From: Saposhnikovia divaricata
Taxonomy: Eukaryota > Streptophyta > Magnoliopsida > Apiales > Apiaceae
Length of the DNA: 64,000 bases
Assembly: GCA_036435485.1 (NCBI GenBank)
Contig: CM071598.1
Coordinates: forward strand, 195,465,148-195,529,147
Direction: 5' to 3'
Shown: positions 41,470 to 53,720 of the stretch, in pieces
Numbering within the stretch: position 1 is the stretch's first letter
How the letters are laid out: every line of letters starts with the position of its first letter
Made by a program: the position numbers and the translations under genes
The notes under the pieces: generated by a model
Database searches by the model: none
Told to the model about the DNA's origin: nothing
What the model saw: the letters and a program-made list of their open reading frames with translations, nothing else

Positions 41470-43563
41470 TACTTCCTCCGCGTGACATGTTGCTGCTACT
41501 CTTACTACTTGTTTTCCTCTCCTCGACGTAAACTACCCTCCCAGACAACTGGATTGGAGATGCCTAAAGAGCAGAAAATAAATTATACCAAAGGATGATT
41601 TTCATAAATTATTCTTGCTAAAACGTGGCATAACCGAGGGATAAAAAATAGATATTACTTTCTATAAGAAAGAATACAGATCTCACTAAATTAGAGGAAA
41701 AAACAAAGTCAATTTAGTCTAGCAGAGGAGGGAGCTCGTACAATGATTGCATTGTGAACACTTCGAACATCTTCAAACTCAACAAAAGCAAAGCAAATAC
41801 CAATATCCTGTAAAAAGAATTGCACTTGAGGTAAATGTAAATTTCGAAGTACATGAATTCGAGAGATAAGGTTAGTCAATAACAAATCGACCATTCGATT
41901 TGTTATTAACACTCCATCGGGCTTTATTCTCCCAAAGCTTTCAAAATTTTGTAAAATATCAAGCGTGGACCCAGTAAGTGGCAGGTTTTTGACATAGACA
42001 GATCTTGATTCTCCTGGGGAAAAAGAAAAAAATATAAATCGATATGTACCTAAATACAAACGATCATTTATTGATTATTAATAATACTGAAGGTCATGTG
42101 AAATTGAAATTAGAAGGACAACAAAGCAAAGATTAGCATCCCATCATTCTAAAAAATACCTTCTGAAACAGCTTCCGCACTAGAGTCGGATGATGATGAA
42201 GAGGTTGGCAGCTGACTACTTGGCAGAAGTGTTGGACACCACTCTGAAACAAGTATGGATGTTATCTCAGGAAATGTCTGAGCAGCAATCAGTATTACAG
42301 TTTTTCCCTTTGGAGCTCCCAACTTCGAGGTAAGGTGTTTATATAACCCAAGTGATGGAAAAACCATGGATTAGTCCAAAAAAGAACAAATAGACCAAAT
42401 TTCAGCATGCAGAGCAATAAGGCATACAAAAAAGATTATTATTATGATGCATCAATTACTCAAGGAATGATCCAGCAAAGGCATGAGAAATGAACAAGAA
42501 CTGGTAGAAAGTAGCAGTAATAAAAGAGGTACAAACTATTGAAGCATGAGTAAATTGCTGCGACTCTCCAACAGCAGATGGAAGTTCTTGCTCTCGATAT
42601 GCTGCCTCATAACTTAGACATGTTGAGTCTTCTATGGAATCATTTTTCATGCATAACGGAGCAGGCTCCTTCTGCTGATCTTGGCAACTGTATTCTTCAA
42701 CTTGGCCATATTCTTCGACCTGAGCTGGATTAATATGTCTGCTGGTTTTGACCTCACATCCAGGAATTTCTGAATATAATTTAGATTAAACAATAAGATA
42801 TCATATCTCAATTTAAACCATTTGTTTCCATTGTTTACTTCAACTACCACAGGAAACCTACATAGTAAAAATGCACATGCTCAAATACATGTCTTGTCAT
42901 TAAAAAAAAAGACCATCACAATTCAATGCATTACTCATACCAAAATTCTGCTTTGATTAAAATTTTGAGTACTGACAGGTAGACAAATTGGAATAAATTT
43001 GAGAAGTGGGAAACTTATATTTCAGTTTTATCGTATTTTCCAGTAGAAAGACAGCCTCCCAAAATTTCTAATTGCTAAAGACAAGTTTCGTAGTTGCAGT
43101 ATGAACTAGAGTTAATTACAAAGTAATTAGCTTTTACATCCCTTTGGTGACTACATACCTGCATTATCTAAAAGGGGACAAGAAGCAGGTGGCTGAGTAC
43201 CAGCTAAATCTTCCAAATGAACAGGCTCTGGATGTTGGCAATCAGCTCTTTCCACCTGTAATAATGATCTTGGATGCTGATATTCAGTTATGGCATCCGA
43301 TAATATGGGTGTTCGATGTTGGTAATTAACTCTGCTCTCAGGAAAAATAGATGTTGGGTGCTGGTGAATGGCCTCTATGCTCAGAAAGTGAAAGATATCA
43401 TTTAGAATGAAGTAACCCACTTCTTGAGGAGCAAGGAGCAGAGTCTGCATGAACTTCTTCCGGCCTCTGAATTTCAGGGATTTCGCGGAACCAGAAACCA
43501 CAACAAGAACACCTCCACTCCATGATGCAAGAGAATTTATAGCCTTGATCTCAATGTTAACCA
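41470..43563 (-). pseudogene. G3BP-type NTF2/RRM RNA-binding gene, 5'-truncated
   Basis: Minus-strand exons by splice signals: 43563-43159, 42769-42537, about 42361-42160, 42013-41892, 41807-41742 and 41563 to about 41470. The first reads EIKAINSLASWSGGVLVVVS and FMQTLLLAPQEVGYFILNDI, the second half of an NTF2 domain. The middle exons are acidic or Ser-rich linkers with HASIV. Then an RRM: SVYVKNLPLTGSTLDILQNF, FGRIKPDGV, GICFAFVEFEDVRSVHNAI and SPIQLSGRVVYVEERK, followed by Ser/Arg/Gly. This is the layout of plant G3BP-like stress-granule RNA-binding proteins. The reading frame looks largely intact, but the start codon and first half of NTF2 are gone: a copia LTR begins exactly at 43564. 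The RGG tail is shortened. Confidence 0.82.
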
Positions 43564-43816
43564 TGATAATCAGAAGAATGATAAGGAATTGAATCAATAA
43601 TCTTTTTATTTCTTCACTATTTTCCAGAGACAATGTACAGGGTATAAATAGCCTACACAATATTGCTAAACAAGGAAATACAATCAGACATTGAAAGAAT
43701 GGTTGTCAATTAGCCAAGCCTAGAAATCAGCCTTAACATCTGTGATCATGATCTTTAGGAGGTCAACTGATTATTTTGGGAAATGATAGAAATTGATCTC
43801 ATCGAATATTTCAACA
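43564..43816 (-). repeat. Copia C LTR (3')
   Basis: On the minus strand it starts TGTTGAAATATTC directly after a polypurine tract (TTGAGGGGGAA) and ends in TTATCA against the G3BP exon. 253 bp, TG..CA ends. No partner LTR in the window. Confidence 0.75.
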
Positions 43817-43986
43817 TTCCCCCTCAAGTTGAATAATGGGGTTTCCAATATTCAACTTGCCAAGACAGTGCATAAAAATCTTCTCATTTACAGCCTTTGT
43901 TAATATATCTGCGAGCTGGTTTTCTGATCGGACAAACGGATGCTCAATTATCCCGTTTTCTAGTTTTTCTTTGATGAAGTGTCACT
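43817..43986 (-). pseudogene. Copia C RNase H tail
   Basis: The minus strand reads HFIKEKL, HPFVRSENQLADILTKAV and FMHCLGKLNI followed by the polypurine tract, the standard C-terminus of copia RNase H. Everything upstream is cut off at about 43986, where an oppositely oriented copia begins. Confidence 0.85.
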
Positions 43987-46900
43987 GATGAAAACTATGA
44001 ACAGTGGGAACAGGATGATCTGATTGTATTTTCATGGCTCATTCAAAACATTGAGCCGGCACTTGCTAGTAACTTAACATAGTATCCAACAGCAAAAATG
44101 TTGTGGGATGCTCTCACAGTTACATATACTAGTGGAAAGGATAAGCTTCAGACTTTCGATCTCCATGTCCGAGCAAATGAGTTGAAGCAAAATGGCGTAC
44201 CATTAGAAGAATTCTGGATCGTGATGCAGGGCATCTGGGGAGAAATTGAACGAAGAGATCCTAACCAAATGAAATGCTCCACTGACATTGCTCCATACAA
44301 TATAATCAGGTCAGAGAATAAATTGTTTCAATTCCTCAATGCTCTCGATCGAAAATATGATCTCATAAAAAGGGAAATACTCCGGTGGGATCCACTACCG
44401 ACAGCCGAAGCCGCATATGCAGCAGTTCGTAAAGAAACAACCCATCAGAATATTCTTGGGGCTACACAACAAGGGGTAGCATCAGGAGTAAATTTGACAG
44501 GTGACTTTGATGGGGTAGGGCTCGTTTCAAAGGGCCGCCGGTCAGACCAGAAATTTAATCTGTCTTCACCCCGGATCGATAAAAGCAAACTCAAATGTGA
44601 TCATTGTGGTATGATGAAGCACACAAAAGAACAGTGCTTTAGACTTGTGGGGTATCCTGAGTGGTGGGCTGATGGTCAAAAAAGGGGCAGAGATGGTAAG
44701 GGAACCGCAGCCGTGGGAAGTCAAGAAACCACCAGTAGTGGAAGTGATAGTAATAACCATCAGAAAGGTACTGGAAAAGAAGGCAGAGGAGCGTGCTTTA
44801 TGGCAGCAGTGGAAGAAGAAAAAGAGGAGGAAGAAACTGTGACAGGTATAGGTTTTGAAAAAAATGACTCATGGATATTTGATTGTGGAGCCACTGATAC
44901 AATGACCTATGAGATTTCCGACATGTGCTCAATGTCAAAACCCTGGAAATCTCGGATTCATACCGCAAATGGAGAAATTCTTCAAGTAAAAGGAGGAGGG
45001 ACTATTCAAGTGTCGCAAGACATGAAATTATCAAACTGTCTTTATGTTCCCTCTTTATCTCATAAACTGTTATCAATTAGTCATGTTACAAAAGAACTAA
45101 ACTTTGTAGTTCTAATGCATCCGACTTTTTGTATCTTACAGGACATCAGGACTGGGAAGATCATTGGGCGTGGTACTGAGCGCCAAGGGTTATACTATGT
45201 GGATGAAGTAGTGACTCAACAAGGAACTGTGATGCTAGCTCATGGATCTATGGATAGGGAGGCTTGGTTATGGCACCGAAGATTGGGACACCCATCCACT
45301 GGTTACTTACATCGTTTATTTCCTAAATTATTTCCTACAAATAAAGTCTTGAATTGTGAGACATGTGTTTTAGCCAAGAGTCATAGACATACTTTCAAAT
45401 CTAATGATACTAAAGTTGATTTTCCTTTCTCATTAATTCATTCGGATGCGTGGGGTCCAGCAAAAGTTGGGGGAGGGGGACAAAATTTTCGTTATTTTTT
45501 GCTGTTTATTGACGATTGAACACGCATGACTTGGACTTATCTTTTGAAAAATAAGTCTGAAGTACTCACAAAATTCAAAAATTTCTGTGCCATGGTTAAA
45601 ACCCAGTTTAAAAGTGACATACAAATTCTTAGATCTGACAATGGAGGAGAATTTGTAAATACCTCCATGAAAGAGTTTTGCAAAAAAAAGGGAATAATTC
45701 ATCAAACCTCTTGTGCTCATACACCTGAACAAAACGGGGTATCCGAAAGGAAAAACCGTTTCCTTTTAGAAATAACTCGTGCCCTTATGATTGAATCCCA
45801 AGTTCCAAAATTTTTTTGGTCCGAAGCTCTCGTTACCGCAACTTATCTTGTAAATCGTCTTCCAACAAGAGCTCTTGGTTTAAAAACTCCTCTCCAAGTT
45901 CTGTCCAAATTCCATAAACTTCCATCTACACTTACCCTTGAACCTCGTGTCTTTGGATGTTCAGTTTTTGTCCACATACAAAAAACAGAACGTTCCAAAA
46001 TTGATCCATGTGCTGAAAAATGTGTGTTTGTGGGCTATGGTATAAATCAACATGGTTATCGGTGTTACAGTCCGAACAAACGTCACATGTTCGTCACCAT
46101 GGACTGTGACTTTCTTGAAACTGAATACTTTTACAATACCCAACACACTGGTCAGGGGAAAAGGAGTACAATGACACATTGAGTTGGTTGAAATGGATGC
46201 CATCATCGGAAGAAATTAATCATATGTCACTACCACAATCCACAGACCCAGGAAATAGTACCACTAATGATGATCTTCCCAACCTATTGTCTAAGGTAAG
46301 TAATCCTCAAACTCAAGAGCATGTTGACTCTCCTACTCCTACTCTCTTTGAATTCTCTAGTTCAAACATTATTTGTGAAACACATGAAAATAGTGAATCT
46401 CCTGAATCATCTAACAATGAAACAAAACAGCAGTCATCACAGGTTGAACAAGAGAATCAAACTGAAGTAGAACCGGTTAGATATGAACTCCCTCCAAGAA
46501 CTAACAGAGGGGTACCTCCAAAAAGATATTCTCCTGAAAAAGAAGCTCGAAGATCTAGATATCCGATGGCAAACATAGCAAAAGGGAACATATCGCCAGA
46601 AGTCCAGGACTTTACAACCTCTTTATACTCTGAAGAAATTCCAACTTCCATCGAACAAGCTTTAGAGTCCAGAAACTGGAGAGAGGCAATGGAGACTGAA
46701 ATGGATACTTTGAACAAGAACCACACATGGGAAGAATGTATTCTTCCTCAAGGAAAAAAAAATGTGGGATGTCATTGGGTCTTTACTATAAAACACAAGC
46801 CGGATGGAACCATCGACAGATACAAAGCCCGGCTAGTGGCAAAGGGATATACTCAAACGTACGGGATTGACTATTCCGAGACGTTTTCTCCTGTAGCCAA

Positions 46901-47347
46901 GATTGACACAAGCAGGGTTCTCTTCTCTATAGCTGCAAATAAAGGATGGCCTCTTCATCAATTCGATGTAACAAACGCTTTCTTGCATGGAGAACTTAAG
47001 GAAGAAGTCTATATGGACCTCCCTCCGGGATTCGGTGGAAATTCTAATCCAAGATTAGTGTGTCGTTTGAAGAAATCCTTATATGGATTGAAATAGTCTC
47101 CTCGAGCATGGTTTGGCAGGTTTACTTTAGCCATGAAAAAATATGGCTTTAAACAGAGTAATTCAGATCATACTTTATTTCTCAAGCGGGGGGGAAAACT
47201 TGTAACCTGCTTAATTATTTATGTTGATGATATGATAATCACAGGAAATGATGAGGAAGAGATGACGAAGTTAAGAACAAGCCTGTTTAAAGAATTCGAA
47301 ATGAAAAATCTGGGGAGACTCAAATATTTCCTTGGAATTGAAGTCCT
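43987..47347 (+). pseudogene. Copia E gag-pol, truncated at both ends
   Basis: Begins inside gag (DENYEQWEQDDL, a stop, then MLWDALTVTY…). A zinc knuckle CDHCGMMKHTKEQC (44596) is followed by protease WIFDCGATDTMT (44874, where the usual Ser is Cys: DCGA instead of DSGA), gag-pre-integrase WLWHRRLGHPS, and integrase with HSDAWGPAK, RSDNGGEF and EQNGVSERKN. RT follows: GCHWVFTIKHK, YKARLVAKGYTQTYG, FDVTNAFLHGEL and the catalytic YVDDMIITG (47221). Stops at 44080, 45517 (inside FIDD-TR) and 47094 (LYGLK-stop) and a frameshift at about 46170 disable it. It ends in mid-RT after LKYFLGIEVL, where gypsy sequence begins. No LTR or RNase H. Confidence 0.9.
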
Positions 47348-47349
47348 GA

Positions 47350-49805
47350 CATTATGAGTTTTTAGTGATGGCTTTCGGATTGACGAATGCGCCAGCTGTG
47401 TTTATGGATTTAATGAATAGAGTGTTTAAGAGATATTTGGGTAAATTCGTAATTGTATTTATTGATGACATCCTTATATACTCAAGAAACCCTGAAGAGC
47501 ATGCAGAGCATTTGAGAATAGCATTGGAAACCTTGAGAAAGGAAAGATTATATGCCAAGTTTTCTAAGTGTGAGTTTTGGTTGCAAGAAGTGCAATTTTT
47601 AGGTCATGTGATTAGTAAAGAAGGAATTCGAGTAGATCCTGCTAAGATTGAAGCTGTGGTGAGTTGGAGTAGACCAAGAACTCCTACTGAGGTGAGAAGT
47701 TTTCTAGGATTTGCTGGTTATTATCGAAGATTTGTACAAGATTTCTCAAAGATTGCTACCCCGTTGACAAAGTTGACCCGAAAGAATGAGAAGTTTATTT
47801 GGAATGATAAGTGTGAAGAAAGTTTTCGAGAGCTAAAGAAAAGATTAGTTTCAGCACCAGTGTTAGTATTGCCACACGGGAATGTTATTGCGTACGCACA
47901 AAGGATAAAGGAAATTTTGTTATCTATAGTGATGCTTCGCACAAAGGATTAGGATGCGTTTTGATGCAACACGGGAATGTTATTGCGTACGCTTCGAGAC
48001 AGCTTAAGCTGCATGAGCAAAAGTATCCGACACATGATTTGGAGTTAGCTACAATTGTGTTCGCGTTGAAAATATGGAGACATTATTTGTATAGAGAGAA
48101 GTGTGAAATTTTCACCGATCATAAGAGTTTGAAGTATATCTTTACCCAGAAAGAGTTGAATATGAGACAAAGAAGATGGTTGGAGTTGATTAAGGATTAT
48201 GATTGCACGATAAGTTATCATCCTGGAAAGGCGAATGTTGTCGCTGATGCGTTAAGTAGAAAGGAGAGGTTAAATACATTGACTATGCCCAAGGAGTTAT
48301 TCCGAGAATTTGAGTAGTTAAGTTTAGAAGTTTATGATTCAAAAGATGTAGATGAGTTTTTGAGTACAATGACTTTTCAACCAGAGTTGTTAGAGAAGAT
48401 TCGGAGATGTCAAGAGGAAGTGATGAATTGTGAGATGAATACGTAGACTGGAGAAGAGATTTGAACACAGAAATATGATCAAGGTATTTTAAGATTTGGA
48501 AGAAGAATATGGATTCCTAAAGTAGAAGAATTGAAGAATGAGATTCTGAGTGAAGCCCATAGTTCGAGATATTCTATTCACCCTGGAAGTACAAAGATGT
48601 ATCAAGATTTGAAAGAGAACTTTTGGTGGCCAGATATGAAGCGTGAGATAGCTGAGTGGATAAGTAAGTGTTATACTTGTCAAAGGATTAAAGCAGAACA
48701 TCAGAAGCCAAGCGGATTGTTACAACCGTTAGATATTCCCGAGTGGAAATGGGAGCACCTTGCTATGGATTTTGTAGTGGGATTGCCAAGAACTAAGGCA
48801 AATCATGATGCGATTTGGGTAATCATTGATCGATTGACAAAGTCTACTCATTTCTTACCGATTAACGAAAGATTTTCATTGGACCAGTTGGTATATTTGT
48901 ATTTGAAGGAGATAGTCTCTCGACATGGAGTTCCTGTTTCGATAGTATCTGATCGAGACCCACGGTTTAATTCGAGGTTTTGCTGACAATTTCAAGAATG
49001 CCTAGGAACCCAATTGAAGATGAGTACAGCTTATCATCCACAGACGGACGAACAAAGTGAAAGAACTATTCAAACAATAAAGGATATGCTTAGAGCATGT
49101 GCATTGGATTTCGAAGGAAGTTGGGACGAACATTTGCCATTAGTTGAGTTTTCATATAAGAACAATTATCATGCGAGTATTGGAATGCCCCCGTATGAAG
49201 CATTGTATGGGAGAAAGTGTAGATCGCCAGTGTATTGGGAAGAAGTTGGTGAGAGGAAAATTTTAGGACCATAGCTGCTTCAGCAGACGAAGGAGAAAGT
49301 TGAGATTATTCAGAAGAGATTAATTACTGCCCAAGATCGTCAAAGAAAGTATACTGATTTAAAAAGAAGGGACAGTAGTTTTGAAATAGGAGATCAAGTG
49401 TTATTGAAAGTGTCTCCGTGGAAAAGAGTTACATGATTTGGTAAGAAAGGAAAGCTGAGTCCAAGATACGTAGGACCATTTGAGATTTTGAAGCGAGTTG
49501 GAAAGGTTGCTTACGAATTGGCGTTGCCACCGCATATGCACCATATTCAAAATGTATTTCACGTATCTATGCTTAAAAAGTACAATCCCGATGCGAGTCA
49601 TGTAATTTAGTATGAGCCTATTGAGATTCAGCCAGACTTATCTTACGAAGAGCAACCAGTAGAGATTCAGGATATAAGTGATAGAAAGCTAAGGAATAAA
49701 GTTGTTAGATTGGTTAAAGTTTTGTGGAGGAATCCTAGAGTCGAAGAGTCCACTTGGGAACTTGAAAGCGAGATGCTAGCCAAGTATCCTCATTTGTTTA
49801 CTTAG
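47350..49805 (+). pseudogene. Ty3/gypsy chromovirus pol (element F), 5'-truncated
   Basis: Starts within RT at YEFLVMAFGLTNAP, then the catalytic FIDDILIYS (47459) and FLGFAGYYRRF. RNase H carries KIWRHYLYREKCEIFTDHKS and YHPGKANVVADALSR. Integrase has the HHCC zinc-binding region (48555-48680, ending CYTCQ), core MDFVVGLPRTK and SDRDPRFNS, then HPQTDEQSERTIQ. The end, RNPRVEESTWELESEM…KYPHLF, is a C-terminal chromodomain, placing it among chromoviruses such as the Tekay/Del group. Stops at 48315, 48444, 48984, 49273, 49434 and 49607 and a templated insertion at 47876 show strong decay; some are C-to-T type changes expected from methylated DNA. Confidence 0.92.
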
Positions 49806-49845
49806 ATGAGATTCTGGGGACAGAATCCTTTTAAGGGGGGAAGAC

Positions 49846-52800
49846 TATAACGACTTAGAATTTTTCACGATTTATAAATTGTTAAATGTAGAAATTATGT
49901 GAATTATGTGATAGATAAATTTTGTGAAAACAAGATATGTGTGAAATCATGTTTATGTGATTATGTGATGTTTGGCATGTGTCGTATATGCTCGTAGAAT
50001 TTTATTTATAATTTTGGAGCATTAAAAGTATTTTTAAAAGTGCATTTTTAATCTTTCAAAAATCATATAAAATCATGGGAGTTGATTTAAATCATGAAAT
50101 CTTTTACATTATCATCTTTGTGATATTATGGAGTTATGAAAATTAGTGTGGATATTTAATTATGTGATTTGGTATTTTCAAATGATTTTAAAAACATTAT
50201 TTCTTTTAAAGAGCCTTTATTTCGAAAATTCATATATAATTCATTTTTGAGCCAAATATTATTTTAAAAATATGGGGAGCCTTGTAATTTCATAAACTTT
50301 ATTTTAGAATTTTAGAATTTATATTTTTCCTAATTTCCTGATTTATTTAGATTTTTAATCATTAAAATTAGTTGTTAAAAAGTAAATAGATTTTTCAACT
50401 TTTTTCTTTTTACCTTTTTGCCCCTAGCTGTATAAAAACACCACCCAGACCATCTTCTTCTTCTCCCTGTTCTTCATTTTTTTTTCGTTTTTAAACACAA
50501 ATCATGCTTTAATTTATGTTTTGTTCATCTATTTATGATTCTTTTGCTTGGTTCAATTATAGGGTTAAGTTTTGTTGAGTTTTGTATATATATATATATA
50601 TATATATACACGGTCGTATGTATATAATTATGTGGGTATGGATTTTTACTGGCATGCAAGCCATGTTGAGTACTAATTTGGTGATTTAATGCTTGTACGA
50701 TGTTAGTTATGTATTAAAATTCAGTTTTTGTTTCGTTTTTGAACGATCCGACAAAACCCTCTTCCTCCGGTGGTGTTTACCGGTGAATTCTTGATGGCCG
50801 GTGATGATTTTTTGTGGTCTCTGCAGTTATTATTAGTGACTTAGAGTGCTTATATGTGAATAAAATCAGTTGCATGTCAAGGGTTTTGGATTTTCAGATT
50901 TTTCGAATTTTGCATGTATAAATATATAAATTTGTATGCTTCTTTTTGGTAATTAAGAATTGTTCTTGATGATTTCATGTTAGTTAGTAGTTAATTAAAT
51001 GGTAAGAATGATTTTCCAGATTTGTATGATTAATTTCAAATTTTGTGTATTTATTTCGAATTATTCGAATTATTTGATTTAAATGAATTGTTATATAATT
51101 AATCCTTGTAATTAGAGATGAAATGATAATTTTGATGTTAGTGGGATGTCAATTGCTAGTTGATTTCATGCATGGGTAATTTTCCAGAATTTATAATGGC
51201 ATGATTCGAATTTTTGTAGATTTATATGAATTAATCGAATTTTATAGTTATAAATAGAAATTAGAAATTAATTTTGATGATTATGTGATAAGAGATTGTC
51301 AATTTGATATGTAAGTATGGTACTTAAAATATGTATGTTAAATTTCGAATCTTAAGTTTAAAACATGAGTTGTATGATTTAGTGATTATATTTGATGATC
51401 GATAAAGTACTATTTAGTGATATGATTGTTATTATCGGATGAAATTCATATGATCATGAGATATTATGATTTGTATAATCCATTGGGAATGTAGGTGGAT
51501 TTTTAAATCCATCGTAGGTATTTGGTTGTGATTGAAGTCGGATATCTTCGGACGAGATAGTCCATATTATAAAGGGAACTCTGCCCGATTTTTGTCAGAA
51601 ATATAAGCTGTAAAACCTATAGTATATTCTTATAAGTTGATTACAAGTCAAGATGAGACTACGTGTTAAGTGCTTAAGTGACTTATGTGCTTTCATGCTA
51701 TAAATGCTATTTGATTATGTGCTTACATGATCTTAGTGAGGTACTTAATAAGAATGCGATATATATGTTAAGTGATAATGCGATATAGGAATCGATTGGG
51801 TAGATTAGGATAAGTCGTATTAGAAGTATAGTATTCTAAAATAGTGATATGGTTTATGTATATAAGAAGGACGTAGGACCTAGTGATAAAGGAAAGGCTA
51901 AGGTTGAGTTTCAGTATGCTGAGCTGTTGTATTCTACCGGAGGCAAGTAACTCTGTCTTTCCTCTGAAAGTTTATATTATTGAAACTGTTGTATCTTGTT
52001 GATTCAAGCATGCCTATTATATACCATGTTGATCATACTTCTGTTATAAACTTACCTTTGCATGTACCAAAAATCATTATTGATAAACCCTGGTTCAACA
52101 CATGTAAACCCTAGACCAGCATAATTCTTTTTAATTACTTCTTGACCATACTGTCACCCAGAGTTAAACAATACTAATTCTTTTTAATTGCTTCTTGACC
52201 ATATATGTCCTACAATTTACTATGATCCAGTCATATTGACTAACCGATAAACCAGTATCCACTTAACTTATGTTCGTAACCCGGATACCCTGTGTTGATT
52301 TTAAAATACTTATCAAATATCATATTACCTAAACACTGTTTTACAAACTTGTTATCCCTTTATCAATGATTTTTAAACTTTACAACTTGATCAAATGATT
52401 TCAAAACTAAACCTAATTGATATCTTTGACCTCTAACTTGGAATGTTCCCTTATACTCTGATTGAAATCCAGATTTTCACTTGAGTCTATATCTTCTTGA
52501 TTCAGATTTGTACCCTCTTTCATTGATGACAGAACACTTAGTCAAACCCTTTGACTTTTATCATTGCAAATCAAAATGAGTTATTTTCTTAAAATACGTT
52601 GAAGTTACTTAGACTGGGCAGATCTATTATCAGAGAGTCGAAGGTACTTCGAAGTAAAGGTTTTCGAAAAGATTAAGTATTAAAATGTTTTATAAAGTTA
52701 AAAAGAGTTTTGTAAAGCCTAATGTTTTAAAATAAGATTTTTAATAAAAATGTTAGGAACTCCGTCTAAATAGTTTCCACGGATTCCTGACGATTGGAGA

Positions 52801-53693
52801 GAAGGGGTGAACGGGTAATGCTGGTTCCGTCAGTTTTTAAGATGTAGTATTGTGTAGTTCTGGTATGTCCAGTTTGACACATTTATAGGCCAATGTGTTG
52901 CCTTTTGGGAATCCAAGCTATCCTAATGAAAGAAAATGATGGCCAGAGGGACTTTGTGTCCGGTATGGGGACTTTATGGGCTGATCACCCGTATTGTCTG
53001 TTATAAAATAAAAACCTCCAATCAGTTTTCTTAAAATGGTGATTACGTTTTATTTACTATGAAATGAAATTGGTTTACCTATTGAAATGTCAATTACTTT
53101 ACACAGTTTTGAAGTATCTATTGTTATCCCGTTTATCAGATGATATCCTGTTTTTACTAAATACCAGTATTTCTTTTACCGCTTCCAGCATAGTTATGTC
53201 ATATCTTGAATTACTGTCATCTTTTGCAATACCCTGTTGTATTATATTCAGTTGAGATCTTTAGTTACTTGCTGAGCGTTGGCTCATTATTATTTTGTCT
53301 AACCCTTTTGACAGTAATCTAAGAATCATGGTTCGTACAATCCAAACCGCAAGGAAGCGCACCTACCGTGGCCTTGAGTTGGTCCGTTTTGAGATAACTC
53401 CCGAGGTAGATGCAATAACAGCTCAGTGAGGAGATCTTTAGTTAGTTGTGAGAATTGGCAGTAGAACTTTTGAGAACTTTGGTTTGTAATAATAATATAT
53501 TTTGAATTTAGGTTTGTAATAATAATTAGTTAGACGATGGCTTGCTTGTTTTATACCATTACCTGTGAAAGATCTTGGATAGTAGTGTTGGGGCCAGTCA
53601 GCATGTTATATTTATATTATATTTTAGGTTGTTTGCATCTAGATGTGTGTCAGTGACTCTCCGATCTAGGCCCCAGGTCGGGAGGGCGTCACA
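49846..53693 (+). repeat. Long 3' LTR of gypsy element F
   Basis: Follows a polypurine tract (AAGGGGGGAAGA, about 49833). Starts TATAACGACTTAG (canonical TGTAACG with one change) and ends GGGAGGGCGTCACA, the typical close of Tekay/Del-type LTRs. At about 3.85 kb it is a long LTR. It contains a (TA)n at 50590-50608 and no convincing gene; small ORFs are chance. Confidence 0.8.
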
Positions 53694-53720
53694 ACTAGGC
53701 TGGTTAATTATCGAAAGACA

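Noticed and set aside
53064..53255. Leu/Ser-rich ORF in the gypsy LTR
   Set aside because: Short, no homology recognised, and inside a long non-coding LTR.
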